DNA of 64,000 nt from CBDATA01 sp965215615 (GCA_965215615.1 OZ244068.1:1674001-1738000); one strand, 5' to 3'; shown: positions 1 through 8,604, counted from the stretch's first letter. Notes: generated by a model not told the origin, from the letters alone. Numbers and translations: made by a program.

Positions 1-184
1 CCCCGATGAGCGCGAGTTCCCCCACCCCCGACCGGAAGATCAGGGTCTTGACCATCTGGCTTTCGCGGAACCCGAGCGCACGGGCCACCGAAGCTGCGCC
101 TTTCGGCGTGTCCTCGGGGAAGACCCGCCTCTCCCACGGGATGCCCCGCTCGTCGAGAAAGCGGTGCGGCGGAAGCGGGGTCAC
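1..184 (-). CDS. YbaK/EbsC-type aminoacyl-tRNA deacylase, partial (C-terminus off window)
   Basis: Only the first 61 codons are present; the gene runs off the left edge. The GTG at 184-182 overlaps the TGA of the upstream SDR gene (GTGA), which argues for translational coupling and for this start. The visible protein begins MTPLPPHRFLDERGIPWERR and contains RVFPEDTPKGAASVARALG followed by QMVKTLIFR, the pattern of the YbaK/prolyl-tRNA editing fold, in which a conserved Lys and the start of the beta-barrel are recognisable. Members of this family hydrolyse mischarged aminoacyl-tRNAs such as Cys-tRNA(Pro). Substrate cannot be told from the fragment. Confidence 0.75.
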   Translation of the reverse strand, partial: MTPLPPHRFLDERGIPWERRVFPEDTPKGAASVARALGFRESQMVKTLIFRSGVGELALIG

Positions 185-1005
185 CCGCGCGACTCCCGGG
201 CCATTTGCCGCCCCACCCGGGCCCCGATCTTCCGCAGCGCGAAGCGCGGCACGAGGCGCGAAACCACCGGAACCAGCCGGGGAAGAAGGCCGGGGTGGAT
301 CGTCGCCTTGCCTTTCAGCGCTCCCCGGTACCCGGCGCGGGCCACCGAGACCGGATCGGCAAGCGCCAGTCGGCGAACCCCCGCGAGCCTCCGGATCCCC
401 GCGGCCCCCAGAAAGGGAGTGTCCACCGGCCCCGGACAGAGCACGCTCACCGTCACCCCGGTTCCGCGCACCTCTTCGGCGAGCCCCTCGGAGAGGTGCT
501 GCACGAAGGCCTTGGTCGCGGCATAGACGGTGAATCCGAGGCCGGGAACGAACGCGGCGGCAGATCCCACGTTCAGGATCCGGCCCCTGCCCCGGCGCAG
601 CATGTCAGGCAAACAGCGACGACAGAGCTCGGCGACCGCCGAGACGTTCAGCCCGATCATCGCCTGCTGCCTTTCCGTTTCGACTTCCGGGAACCCGGCG
701 CTGATCCCGAAACCGGCGTTGTTGACGAGGAAATCCACTTCGAGGTTTCGCCGGGCGATTTCTTCCACGAGTTCCGCCGAAGCCCCCGGGATGCCGAGAT
801 CCATCGGGACCGCCCACGCCTCGATCCCGTATTCGCGGGACAACTCGTTCGCCACCGCTTGGAGCCGGTCCGCACGACGGCTGACGAGGACCAGATCGCG
901 CCCGTCCCTGGCCGCGATCCCGGCGATCTCCTTGCCGATCCCGGTAGATGCGCCGGTGACGAGCGTGACGAAGCGCGGCTCCCCACTCTCTGCTCCCGTT
1001 CGCAT
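181..1005 (-). CDS. Short-chain dehydrogenase/reductase (SDR)
   Basis: A 274-residue classical SDR. The Rossmann glycine motif TGASTGIG lies at residues 17-24, NNAG at 95-98, and the catalytic Ser148, Tyr161 and Lys165 (YAATK) are all in place; PGPVDTPF follows as expected for the substrate-side loop. It should reduce or oxidise a small carbonyl/alcohol substrate with NAD(P)H in the cytoplasm, but the substrate cannot be read from sequence. The residues after the first beta strand (VSRRADRL) suggest NADP(H). It is the first gene of a pair with the YbaK-like gene and is divergent from ppk1. The start is preceded by a TAGAAT box and by GGAG. Confidence 0.9.
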   Translation of the reverse strand: MRTGAESGEPRFVTLVTGASTGIGKEIAGIAARDGRDLVLVSRRADRLQAVANELSREYGIEAWAVPMDLGIPGASAELVEEIARRNLEVDFLVNNAGFGISAGFPEVETERQQAMIGLNVSAVAELCRRCLPDMLRRGRGRILNVGSAAAFVPGLGFTVYAATKAFVQHLSEGLAEEVRGTGVTVSVLCPGPVDTPFLGAAGIRRLAGVRRLALADPVSVARAGYRGALKGKATIHPGLLPRLVPVVSRLVPRFALRKIGARVGRQMARESRG

Positions 1006-1014
1006 CTCCTGCCC

Positions 1015-1020
1015 ATTCTA
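1015..1020 (-). promoter_or_regulatory. Candidate -10 box (TAGAAT) of the SDR gene
   Basis: TAGAAT reads on the minus strand with 9 bases to the ATG at 1005, so transcription would start at or within a base or two of the start codon. The 9 bases contain GGAG, so a ribosome site cannot be excluded. No good -35 box is visible. One of nine similarly placed boxes in the window. Confidence 0.45.
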
Positions 1021-1075
1021 CGGTCCGCCCGACTCTCCTCTCTTCCGCCGTGCGAAAGAATCCACCCTCCGCCCG

Positions 1076-3184
1076 ATGTCCAATCCGCCCCTTCGCGAAG
1101 AGCCCGCCCTCGCGCCGAAGGAGCTCTCGCAGCTCGCCTTCAACGCGCGCGTGCTGCAAGAAGCGCAGGACAAAAGCGTCCCGCTGCTGGAACGGCTTCG
1201 TTTCCTCGGAATCTTTTCGAGCAACCAGGATGAGTACTACCGGGTGCGGGTCGCCACCATCCAGCGGCTGGAGCGGCTCGGTTCGCGTGGCGCGGCTCTC
1301 CTCGGTTCGTCGCCCGCCGAACTCCTCGAAGCGATCCAGGGGCGCATCCTCGACGATCAGGCCGTCTTTCTCGAAACCTACGAAAAGCTGCTTCGGGAAC
1401 TCGAAGAGAACGGCATCCACATCGTCACCGAAAGCGACCTGAACCGAAGACAACGGCGATTCGTCGCCGAATTCTTCGAGCGGGAAGTGCGGCCCCACCT
1501 CACCCCGATTCTCCTTCAGGAAACCCCCCGCCGGCTGGTTCTCTCCGAGCGGGACATCTACCTCGGAGTTCGGGTCGAACGGGGCGAAAACCGCGACCCC
1601 ATCTACGCGATCGTGGATGTCCCGACCCGGGTCCTGACCCGCTTCGTGCGGCTGCCGACGCAGCGGAAACAATCCGCCTTCATCCTGCTCGAAGACGTCA
1701 TCCGCTTCGGCCTCGCCGACGTATTTTCCGTTTTCGGCCCCGAACGCGCCGAGGGCTTCGTGGTCAAGCTCACCCGCGATGCCGAACTGGATCTCGACGG
1801 CCACCCCAAGGAGAGCTACCTGACCAAGGTGGAGAAGAGCATCAGCCGGCGAAGGACTGCCGACCTCGTCCGCTTCGTCTATGACGAGAACATGCCGGAA
1901 GATCTGCTGCACGCGCTCCGCAAGAACCTCGACGTGGACGAGAGCACTTCGCTGGTCCCCGGCGGGAGACACCACAACTTCAAGGACTTCATCGATTTTC
2001 CCGATCTGGACCCGAACCTGCGCTACACCCCCGAAGAACCGCTGCCGCTGCCCGACATCGATTCCCGCAAAACCGTCCTGAGCGCGGTCCGGCGCGGGGA
2101 CATCCTGCTCCACACGCCCTATCAGCGTTTTTCCTATCTGATCGATCTCCTCCGCGAGGCGGCGATCGACCCCAAGGTCACCCGGATCGCGGTCACTCTC
2201 TATCGGGTCGCCACCAACTCGAGCATCGTCCGGGCGCTCATCGGGGCGGCGCGGAACGGCAAGCGGGTGACCGCGGTGGTCGAGCTCACCGCCCGCTTCG
2301 ACGAGGCCGTCAACATCGGGTTCACCGAACGGCTGGTCCGCGAAGGGGTCCGGGTCGTCTTCGGGCCGGAGGATCTGAAGGTGCACGCCAAGCTCGGCCT
2401 GATCGAGCGTCGGGAGCACGGCCGGAAGGCTCTTTACGGGTTACTCGGCACCGGCAACATGAACGAGAACACCGGAAGGCTCTACACCGACCATTTCCTG
2501 CTGACCACCCACCGCGGGCTTTGCGAGGACATCGCGACGCTGTTCCGGATCATCCGGCATCCGTACGAGGATCGAAGGTTTCGTCATCTGCTGGTCGCCC
2601 CCTGGACGCTGCGCTCTTCCATCGAAGAACGGATCGAGGCGGAGGCGGAGCGGGCCCGGAACAGGGAACCGGCGTTCATCGATGTGAAGCTGAACAACCT
2701 GACCCACCCCGAAACCATGCGCCGGCTCCTCGCCGCCGCGGAGGCCGGAGTCCGGGTGCGCCTGAACGTGCGCGGCGCACTCGCGCTTCCCACCGAAGAG
2801 AAGAGGATCCCCTCCCGCCTGAAGGCCATCGGTCTCATCGACCGGCGCCTCGAGCATTCCCGCTTCTTCACGTTCGGAAACGGCGGGCAGCCGCTGACCT
2901 TTGTCGCTTCCGCCGACTGGATGCCCCGCAACTTCGAGCGACGGATCGAAATCGCGTTTCCGGTGTTCGAGCCGCGCCACCAGGAGGCCCTCCGCCAGTA
3001 CTTCGAAATCCAGTGGGCGGACAACACCAAGGCGCGCCTTCACGATCCGCGGGGGCGAAACCGGCGGGTCCGGCGCACCGGACGCGCGCGGCGGGCCCAG
3101 TCCGAGCTTCACGACTGGCTTGCCCGATCTTCCGAAGAGACGAGCGTCGCGGTGAGTCCTTCGCCGGCTTCGAGCCTTTCGTAG
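1076..3184 (+). CDS. ppk1: Polyphosphate kinase 1
   Basis: A full-length, 702-residue PPK1, which reversibly transfers the gamma phosphate of ATP to inorganic polyphosphate. The N-terminal domain opens with FNARVLQEA and LRFLGIFSSNQDEYYRVRV, typical of the family. The middle domain has DILLHTPYQRF. His437 in KVHAKL corresponds to the autophosphorylated His435 of the E. coli enzyme, and His594 in HSRFFTFGN to His592. The ATG at 1076 is chosen because family homology starts right after it; the frame is open upstream to 530 but that part is antisense to the SDR gene. The last 76 bases overlap the 3' end of the convergent dehydrogenase gene. Confidence 0.96.
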   Translation: MSNPPLREEPALAPKELSQLAFNARVLQEAQDKSVPLLERLRFLGIFSSNQDEYYRVRVATIQRLERLGSRGAALLGSSPAELLEAIQGRILDDQAVFLETYEKLLRELEENGIHIVTESDLNRRQRRFVAEFFEREVRPHLTPILLQETPRRLVLSERDIYLGVRVERGENRDPIYAIVDVPTRVLTRFVRLPTQRKQSAFILLEDVIRFGLADVFSVFGPERAEGFVVKLTRDAELDLDGHPKESYLTKVEKSISRRRTADLVRFVYDENMPEDLLHALRKNLDVDESTSLVPGGRHHNFKDFIDFPDLDPNLRYTPEEPLPLPDIDSRKTVLSAVRRGDILLHTPYQRFSYLIDLLREAAIDPKVTRIAVTLYRVATNSSIVRALIGAARNGKRVTAVVELTARFDEAVNIGFTERLVREGVRVVFGPEDLKVHAKLGLIERREHGRKALYGLLGTGNMNENTGRLYTDHFLLTTHRGLCEDIATLFRIIRHPYEDRRFRHLLVAPWTLRSSIEERIEAEAERARNREPAFIDVKLNNLTHPETMRRLLAAAEAGVRVRLNVRGALALPTEEKRIPSRLKAIGLIDRRLEHSRFFTFGNGGQPLTFVASADWMPRNFERRIEIAFPVFEPRHQEALRQYFEIQWADNTKARLHDPRGRNRRVRRTGRARRAQSELHDWLARSSEETSVAVSPSPASSLS

Positions 3185-4140
3185 GCCGTCGCCGCGTCCG
3201 GGAACGCCACCCGGAACGACGGGAGTTCCTCGAGCGGAAGCTCCGCGAGAAGCGACCACGCCACCTCCCGGCGGCGGCCGATGCTCCAGGCCGGCCCGAG
3301 CGCCGGGAGATGGCTCACCTGGCTGGACACGATCCGCAACCGGCCCCGGTGGAACCAGCCGCCGAGATCGAGCGATGCCTTTCCCCCCGCGAGCCAGGAA
3401 CCGGCGACGAGCTTCCCGTCGCGCGCCGTGAGGCCGATCGCCGCATCGAGGCCGGCCGGGCTCCCCGAGACTTCGAAGACGAGGTCCGCGCCGTTCGGGT
3501 GCTTGCGAGCGAGCGTCCCGATCTCTTCCGGAGCGAGCACCGTCCGGGCACCCAGCCCGGCCGAAAGAGCCCGGCGTTCGGGAAGCGGATCCACCGCGAC
3601 CAGATCGCCGAGCGGAAACCGGGCGAGCAGGGCCACGAGCGCAAGCCCGAGCATCCCCTGCCCGATCACCACCACCCGGTCTCCCACCCGGGGCGGGCCG
3701 TCGAGCAGCAGGTTCACTGCCGTTTCGCAATAGGGAAAGCGCACCGCGCGCTCGTCGGGGATTCCCGGGGGAACCGGAAGCAGCCCGGCGGGAGCGGCAT
3801 GAAAGCGCGTTTCATGGGGGACGAAGGCGAAGACCGGCCCCTCGGGCACCGACTCCGGGGAAACTCCGGCACCGACCTCCTCGATCTCTCCGAGGGTCGC
3901 GTAGCCGTAGCGAAAGGGAAAACCGAACCCGCTCCCCCCGAGCGCCTCGATGGATTCATCGCGCACGAGAGACGGGTCCAGATCCCCGCGCCACGCCGCG
4001 AGTTCGGTTCCGGTGCTGATCAGCGCGAGCCGCGAGCGAACCTGAACCCGCTCCCTCGGTGGCGGGGGAAGCTCCTCCCGTCGGATGCCGATTCTTCGCG
4101 GCCCCTCGAACCAGACCGAAAGGCGCTCGCGCGGTGTCAT
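3109..4140 (-). CDS. MDR-family (zinc-type) alcohol dehydrogenase-like oxidoreductase
   Basis: A 343-residue medium-chain dehydrogenase/reductase. The nucleotide-binding half shows VGDRVVVIGQGMLGL and an acidic VAVDPLPERR strand end, so NAD(P) binding is likely. The N-terminal half carries ALISTGTELAAWRG where classical zinc enzymes have a catalytic Cys; this ISxGTE form is shared with BchC-like dehydrogenases, so catalytic zinc may be absent. The ATG at 4140 overlaps the TGA of the RibD-like gene (ATGA), indicating coupled translation and probably a shared pathway. The substrate is unknown. Its 3' end overlaps the convergent ppk1 by 76 bases. Confidence 0.82.
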   Translation of the reverse strand: MTPRERLSVWFEGPRRIGIRREELPPPPRERVQVRSRLALISTGTELAAWRGDLDPSLVRDESIEALGGSGFGFPFRYGYATLGEIEEVGAGVSPESVPEGPVFAFVPHETRFHAAPAGLLPVPPGIPDERAVRFPYCETAVNLLLDGPPRVGDRVVVIGQGMLGLALVALLARFPLGDLVAVDPLPERRALSAGLGARTVLAPEEIGTLARKHPNGADLVFEVSGSPAGLDAAIGLTARDGKLVAGSWLAGGKASLDLGGWFHRGRLRIVSSQVSHLPALGPAWSIGRRREVAWSLLAELPLEELPSFRVAFPDAATAYERLEAGEGLTATLVSSEDRASQS

Positions 4141-4874
4141 CGGCTGCGGAAATCCGGGACTCCGGCGACGACCAGATCGTCGTCGAAGCGCTCCCACTGC
4201 CAGCGGCGCAGGGAAACCGCGGCGGCGACCCGCGCGAGGGCCGGCTCTCCCCCGACGAGTCGGGGAGCGACGGTGATCACCGCGCAATCAGCCAGCCGGG
4301 CGGCGAAGAGCGAGGTGAGCACCCGCCCTCCCCCTTCGACGAGCACCCGCCGGAATCCACGTTGCCAGAGGAGGCGCGCCAAAAGCGTCAGGGGAACCCT
4401 GCCGGCCCGATCCACCGGGAATCGCAGGACGACGGCTCCCCGCTCCCGGAGCTGCTCTTCGGCCTCGGCGGGGGCATCTTCCGCAGCGGCGACCAAAAGG
4501 TTCCGCTTGTCGGGAATCCCCTTGAAAAGACGCGCTTCGAGCGGCAATCGCAACCGGCTGTCGAGGACGACCGGATCCGGGCTCTGGCCGGATGCCAGCC
4601 GGACATCGAGCCTCGGATCGTCGGAAAGCACCGTCCCGATTCCGACCAGGATGGCGTCGTGCTGGGAACGGAGCCGGTGGGTGAGTTCGAGGGCCGCGGA
4701 GCCGCTGAGTCGCAGCGGCTCGCTCGGGTTGGCGGCGATCGAGCCGTCGAGGCTCTGCGCGTAGGTGACGGTGATGGAGGGACGGCTCGGGCGACGACGA
4801 CGCGCCCCTCCCACCAGCTCCCGGACGAGCGCTTCGATCCGGGAAGACGGCACCGCTTCGGAGGCCGGCCTCAC
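4137..4874 (-). CDS. RibD C-terminal-domain reductase (pyrimidine reductase family)
   Basis: About 245 residues corresponding to the reductase half of RibD (the dihydrofolate-reductase-like fold that reduces a ribosylamino-pyrimidinone with NADPH); the deaminase half is missing. Family signatures are ITVTYAQSLDGSIA, VGIGTVLSDDPRLDV and RRVLVEGGGRVL. The GTG at 4874 is preferred because it gives a GTGA overlap with the hydrolase upstream, the same coupling seen at its own 3' end; a GTG at 4901 is in frame but overlaps the hydrolase by 31 bases. No other riboflavin gene is nearby, so a role outside core riboflavin synthesis, shared with the MDR dehydrogenase, is possible. Confidence 0.85.
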   Translation of the reverse strand: MRPASEAVPSSRIEALVRELVGGARRRRPSRPSITVTYAQSLDGSIAANPSEPLRLSGSAALELTHRLRSQHDAILVGIGTVLSDDPRLDVRLASGQSPDPVVLDSRLRLPLEARLFKGIPDKRNLLVAAAEDAPAEAEEQLRERGAVVLRFPVDRAGRVPLTLLARLLWQRGFRRVLVEGGGRVLTSLFAARLADCAVITVAPRLVGGEPALARVAAAVSLRRWQWERFDDDLVVAGVPDFRSR

Positions 4875-7090
4875 TGCGGGTTTTCGGCCGGGTGCCACCA
4901 CCCGATGTCGTCGAGCAGGACATCACCCGCAACCGTCCCGCCAAAGGAGAACCGGACAGCCCGGACGAACACTTCGGCCTCGGTTCCGGTCAGCTCGCGA
5001 AGGGAGATGGCGCGCGCCTGGGGGATGGGCTCGGTCAGCCGCCGGTACCGCGCCCGGTTCATGCGCGCCGATTTCAGGAAACGCACTTCGAAGGCCGGTT
5101 CGGGAGAGGGGACGGCCACCGGCTGGAAGTCCGTCTCCTCGCAGGGAGTCTCGACGGGGACATCGGCCGGGCAATCGCCTTCGATGAGTTCCACGCTCAT
5201 CGCGAGCGGAGGCGAGGGTTCGCCGCCCGTCCGGCCGGGTGTCCAGGTCACCGAGAAAACCAGCTCGTCGCTTCCATCGAGCCGCTGCGGTTCGGGAAAC
5301 TGCAGTTCGTAGAAGGCCGGGGAAACGCTTTCGGCGATCCGGAGCCGCACCGCCGAGGTCGCCTGCTTCGAGCCGTCCCGGAACATCACTTCCTCTTCTC
5401 CCCATTCGGAAAACCCTTCGGCCTCGATGCGGATGCCCGGAGCGGTCCCGGAGACGAGATCGAGGTCTTCCTCGAACGTCGCAAGGTACGTGGTCTGTCC
5501 GTCCGCGTACTGGTTCTGGTAGGGAATGTCGGGCAGGAAGAGCATCCCCGCCCGGTAATCCCGGAGAAGCGGAAGCCATTCGGTCTCGCCCAGCAGGGTG
5601 ACCCGGAGGAAGGCCGCGAGGTAGGAGCGGGCTACCTGTTGCTGGTCTTCCTCGGAGACGAGCGGTGTCCGGTTCAGATAGAGCGATCCGGGAAGGCCGG
5701 AATCCATGCCCCAGGTGCTGTTGAACTGCCCGTGGTTGCCTCCATGAAGGAGGATGCCCGCTTTCACGCCGTAGGGGATCGCGCCTTCGAGCGGCTCACC
5801 GCTGAACCGGACCCGGTGGTACTGCCGCAACCCGTGGAAGCTCGGCTCGTCGGTGTCGTAGGAGCCGTGGATCGCGAGGAAATGCTTGTCCTCGAGGAAC
5901 ATCCGCCTCGAGTAGCGGCGATCGATCTGGGCGATCGCGACGACGGCACGGATTCCGAATCCGTAGTCGAACTCCATCCCGGCGCGGTCGGGGAAGCGAT
6001 CCAGATCGTTGAACACCGCCGCGATCGCCGCGGCTTCTCCGCCGCGGGAGTGGCCGACCAGAGCTACCTGGTCGAGATCGAGGCGCTGGTAGAGCGGGGA
6101 ATCCGGGTCCATGTCCATCTCCCGGAGCGCCGCGAGGTGTTCGAGCAGCAAGATGCCGCGGGCGGGCATTTCCCGGCCCCCGAAATCACCGGACCAGGTT
6201 CCGTTCAGGAAGTTCGAGTCCACGGAGATGCCCACGATCCCCATGCTCGCGAGCATCCCGGTCAGATAGCCGTATCCGTCGTCCGAAAAGTCTTCCATCG
6301 CGTGATTGCCGTGGACGATGAGGGCGACCGGATGCCGTTCCCCGGCCCCGCCTCGCGGCAGGTGCACCCGCCCGTTCACCGGCGCGTCGGAGATTCCGAA
6401 ACCCCACCACCACTCCCGGTGACTCGCGCGGAATCCGGCCCACTCCGGAAGCGCCGGGCCGAGATCCACCGGCTCGGTGCGGATATCGACGCGGGCACCG
6501 AACTCCTCGCGATGCGGATCTTCCCCGCTGCCGTAGGTGAGTGATTCGATCGGGCGGCGGCCCATTCCCGGATCGGCCTGAAGGATCACCGGAGCGCCTT
6601 CCCGATCGAGAGGCACCCGCGGGTACGGATCCGACCCGCTGTCGAAGAGCCACCAGATTCCCGGACCGAGCAGGAGGATGCCCCCGGAGAGGAGCAACCA
6701 CCCGCCCCGCGTGCCGTAGCCCCCGTATCGCCCGAAGGACACCGAAAAACCCCAGCCGAGCAGGAAGGGGCCCCCCAGCGCGACGAGCAGGAACCAGAGG
6801 AACAACTCGTCCGGAACCCGCAGCAGATGGTTGCGCAGGAGCACGAGGCCGACCACCGAAGCGAGCGCGACGGCGATGGCGTCCGAACGCAGCCAATCCG
6901 CGTCGTGGAGCAGATTCCGGATGAGAATCGCCGCGACGACCAGAACGACGATTCCGGCGAGAAGCGCCAGAAACGCCGTCAGGATGCCGAGCGCCCCCGG
7001 AGCGAACAGCAGCCCCCCCGTCACGTACAGGAGCAGCGCGACGGTCGCCGCCGCCACGCCGCCGCCGCCGAGAACCCTGATGTCTCTCAT
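4871..7090 (-). CDS. Membrane-anchored alpha/beta hydrolase
   Basis: A 739-residue protein. Residues 1 to about 155 contain roughly five hydrophobic segments (for example VAAATVALLLYVTGGLLF and FLLVALGGPFLLGWGF). A soluble alpha/beta hydrolase domain follows: oxyanion strand VALIVHGNH, and the nucleophile elbow GHSRGGE with Ser348. It resembles large PAF-acetylhydrolase/chlorophyllase-like hydrolases, so an esterase or lipase activity is likely; the substrate is not inferable. After the hydrolase core there is a beta-rich C-terminal region (about residues 540-739) that may be a carbohydrate-binding-like sandwich. It is the first gene of the three-gene set coupled to the RibD-like and MDR genes. 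Confidence 0.8.
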   Translation of the reverse strand: MRDIRVLGGGGVAAATVALLLYVTGGLLFAPGALGILTAFLALLAGIVVLVVAAILIRNLLHDADWLRSDAIAVALASVVGLVLLRNHLLRVPDELFLWFLLVALGGPFLLGWGFSVSFGRYGGYGTRGGWLLLSGGILLLGPGIWWLFDSGSDPYPRVPLDREGAPVILQADPGMGRRPIESLTYGSGEDPHREEFGARVDIRTEPVDLGPALPEWAGFRASHREWWWGFGISDAPVNGRVHLPRGGAGERHPVALIVHGNHAMEDFSDDGYGYLTGMLASMGIVGISVDSNFLNGTWSGDFGGREMPARGILLLEHLAALREMDMDPDSPLYQRLDLDQVALVGHSRGGEAAAIAAVFNDLDRFPDRAGMEFDYGFGIRAVVAIAQIDRRYSRRMFLEDKHFLAIHGSYDTDEPSFHGLRQYHRVRFSGEPLEGAIPYGVKAGILLHGGNHGQFNSTWGMDSGLPGSLYLNRTPLVSEEDQQQVARSYLAAFLRVTLLGETEWLPLLRDYRAGMLFLPDIPYQNQYADGQTTYLATFEEDLDLVSGTAPGIRIEAEGFSEWGEEEVMFRDGSKQATSAVRLRIAESVSPAFYELQFPEPQRLDGSDELVFSVTWTPGRTGGEPSPPLAMSVELIEGDCPADVPVETPCEETDFQPVAVPSPEPAFEVRFLKSARMNRARYRRLTEPIPQARAISLRELTGTEAEVFVRAVRFSFGGTVAGDVLLDDIGWWHPAENPQ

Positions 7091-7120
7091 CCCCGTCAGA
7101 GCGAATCCGGCCCGGCCGGA

Positions 7121-7504
7121 TCAGTCTCCCCTGATGTAATCGTCCGTCCCGTCCAGCCAGTCCTGCCGGGGAGGGGTGAAGATGTCCACGTCGAGAGTGT
7201 CTTCGAGCGCAAGCGCCTTGTGCGGAACCCAGGAAGGCAGCACCAGCACCTCCCCCTCCCGCACGTCGATGGGCGCGGAGTCCTCCGAGTCGATCCAGAA
7301 GCGGAGCGCCCCCTTCAGCACCCAGGTGATCTGCTCGTTCTCGTGGGAATGCATGGGAACCACCGCGCCCTTGTCCAGATGGACGTGCGTGAGCATGGCC
7401 CGCTCACCGGTGATGATCCGCCGTTTTATGGAACTGCTGAGGCGTTCCTTTTCCATCGCTTCCCAGCGAATGAGGCGAACCTCGTTCTTTTTGTTGTCTT
7501 TCAT
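7121..7504 (-). CDS. Single-domain cupin protein
   Basis: A 127-residue protein with one cupin barrel. Motif 1 is seen as PMHSHENEQITWVLKG, supplying two His and a Glu for a metal site; motif 2 is seen as VLVLPSWVPHKALAL with its His. Such proteins bind a divalent metal and act as small-molecule isomerases, oxygenases or sensors; the role here is not known. The start has a good ribosome site (ATAAGGAACAAC before ATG), unlike the leaderless genes around it. It stands alone between the hydrolase and a small membrane protein, all on the minus strand. Confidence 0.85.
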   Translation of the reverse strand: MKDNKKNEVRLIRWEAMEKERLSSSIKRRIITGERAMLTHVHLDKGAVVPMHSHENEQITWVLKGALRFWIDSEDSAPIDVREGEVLVLPSWVPHKALALEDTLDVDIFTPPRQDWLDGTDDYIRGD

Positions 7505-7536
7505 GTTGTTCCTTATGACCGCTCCTTCCGGGCCGC

Positions 7537-7565
7537 ATCATACCGATCTGTCGGGCCGATCTGTC
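7537..7565 (-). promoter_or_regulatory. Promoter of the cupin gene with a direct-repeat operator candidate
   Basis: On the minus strand TATGAT (7537-7542) makes a good -10 box about 32 bases before the ATG. Just upstream the 10-mer CCGATCTGTC (plus strand) occurs twice, at 7543-7552 and 7556-7565, spaced by 13 bases and covering the -35 area. A direct repeat in this place is a plausible regulator site. A similar GGCCGATC motif is duplicated upstream of the CBS gene near 43808-43838. Confidence 0.4.
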
Positions 7566-7581
7566 AGGAAGCGGTGGACCA

Positions 7582-7974
7582 TCATCTCCAGTAGCCGGAG
7601 AGGATGCCGAGCGCGAGGCCGAAAACGCCGACCACCGCCGGGAAGACGAGCAGCCCGGCGAAAAGCCGTCCCGGAAGGCCCAGCCGGCCCGGCCAGAAGA
7701 TGACGAGCGCCTGCGCGCCCATCGTCGCGTAGAGGCTTGCGTTCGCGATCTCCGGCCGGGCGCAGAACGGGCAATCGGGATGCCCGGGAGTCTGGATGTT
7801 GCAATACGCGATGCCCCCCGCCCAGAGCGAAACGCAACCACAGTCGTAGATCAGGTCGCAGAGATTGATGAAGAAGATTCCGGCGACCGCCGCCACGACT
7901 GCGAAAGCGCCGGCCCGCAGCAAAAGCCGGGAGAACAGGCCGGGCGGAAACCGCGGGGGCAGATCACTGGTCAC
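7582..7974 (-). CDS. Small membrane protein of unknown function with conserved-looking cysteines
   Basis: A 130-residue protein I do not recognise. A hydrophobic segment spans about residues 18-38 (GAFAVVAAVAGIFFINLC), a stretch rich in Cys follows (LCDLIYDCGCVSLWAG, CNIQTPGHPDCPFCARPE), and the C-terminal third has one or two further membrane segments. The CPFC pair plus the CGC motif could form a metal or disulfide site on one side of the membrane. The GTG at 7974 is preceded by TACAAT 9 bases upstream. It is divergent from the ATL gene, with only 56 bases between the two starts. Confidence 0.65.
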   Translation of the reverse strand: MTSDLPPRFPPGLFSRLLLRAGAFAVVAAVAGIFFINLCDLIYDCGCVSLWAGGIAYCNIQTPGHPDCPFCARPEIANASLYATMGAQALVIFWPGRLGLPGRLFAGLLVFPAVVGVFGLALGILSGYWR

Positions 7975-7983
7975 GACCCGCCC

Positions 7984-7989
7984 ATTGTA
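7984..7989 (-). promoter_or_regulatory. Candidate leaderless -10 box (TACAAT)
   Basis: TACAAT on the minus strand, 9 bases before the GTG at 7974. It shares the 56-base divergent region with the TAGACT box of the ATL gene. Confidence 0.5.
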
Positions 7990-8017
7990 CGGAGCCGGAG
8001 GGCCGGGTTCACCCGGC

Positions 8018-8023
8018 TAGACT
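8018..8023 (+). promoter_or_regulatory. Candidate leaderless -10 box (TAGACT) of the ATL gene
   Basis: TAGACT ends 7 bases before the ATG at 8031, too close for a ribosome site downstream of the transcription start; a leaderless mRNA is implied. Confidence 0.5.
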
Positions 8024-8030
8024 GGCCCGG

Positions 8031-8360
8031 ATGCCCGAAGCTCCTCGCGGGAAGTTCGGTCGCGTGCACCAGCTCGTCCGCCGGATTCCGGCCGGCCGGG
8101 TCACGAGCTACGGCCGCCTGGCCCGCGCGGTCAGCGCCGAAGGACACCCGCTTTCAGCGCGGGAGGCCGGCTGGGCCATGCGGAACTGCCCCGACGGGGT
8201 GCCCTGGCACCGGGTGGTGAACGCGGCGGGCGAGCTCTCGGCAGAGGCGCGGGGCGGCTGTCCGCAGGGCCTTCAGCGAGCCCTCCTCGAACGCGAACGG
8301 GTTTTGTTCGATTCTCGCGGGAAAGTCCGGATGGATCTCCACCTCTGGGAGCCCGCCTGA
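8031..8360 (+). CDS. Alkyltransferase-like (ATL) DNA repair protein
   Basis: A 109-residue protein equal to the DNA-binding domain of O6-methylguanine-DNA methyltransferase. It has GRVTSYGRLARAV (helix-turn-helix entry) and the active-site segment VPWHRVVNAAGELS. The acceptor Cys of the PCHRV motif is replaced by Trp59, which defines the ATL family: these proteins bind alkylated guanine, flip it and flag the lesion for nucleotide excision repair without removing the alkyl group. Length and motif match ATLs well. Monocistronic, with a -10 box 7 bases before the start. Confidence 0.92.
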   Translation: MPEAPRGKFGRVHQLVRRIPAGRVTSYGRLARAVSAEGHPLSAREAGWAMRNCPDGVPWHRVVNAAGELSAEARGGCPQGLQRALLERERVLFDSRGKVRMDLHLWEPA

Positions 8361-8419
8361 CAGGCTGTGGAAAAACCAACCTGACGCGGCATTCGCCGGG
8401 CGGTCGGGCGGTTCCCTGT

Positions 8420-8425
8420 TACCAT
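8420..8425 (+). promoter_or_regulatory. Candidate -10 box (TACCAT) for the autotransporter transcript
   Basis: TACCAT is the only TANNNT box I noticed placed like those of other genes, 5 bases before TTG 8431 and 7 before GTG 8433. It would give a leader of about 200 bases carrying the C tract. Weak on its own. Confidence 0.25.
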
Positions 8426-8604
8426 TCCGCTTGTGGGATGGGTGCCATTGGTGGACCGACAATCTCCACCGACAATCCCCACCGACCCGCACGGGAAGAG
8501 GACAGAACAGAGTGAGACGAATGGACAGACCGGCGGTATGTGCGCCGAACACCCCGCTACGCACTGCCGGGCGGCTCACGGATAGCTCGCAGATAGCCCC
8601 TCTT

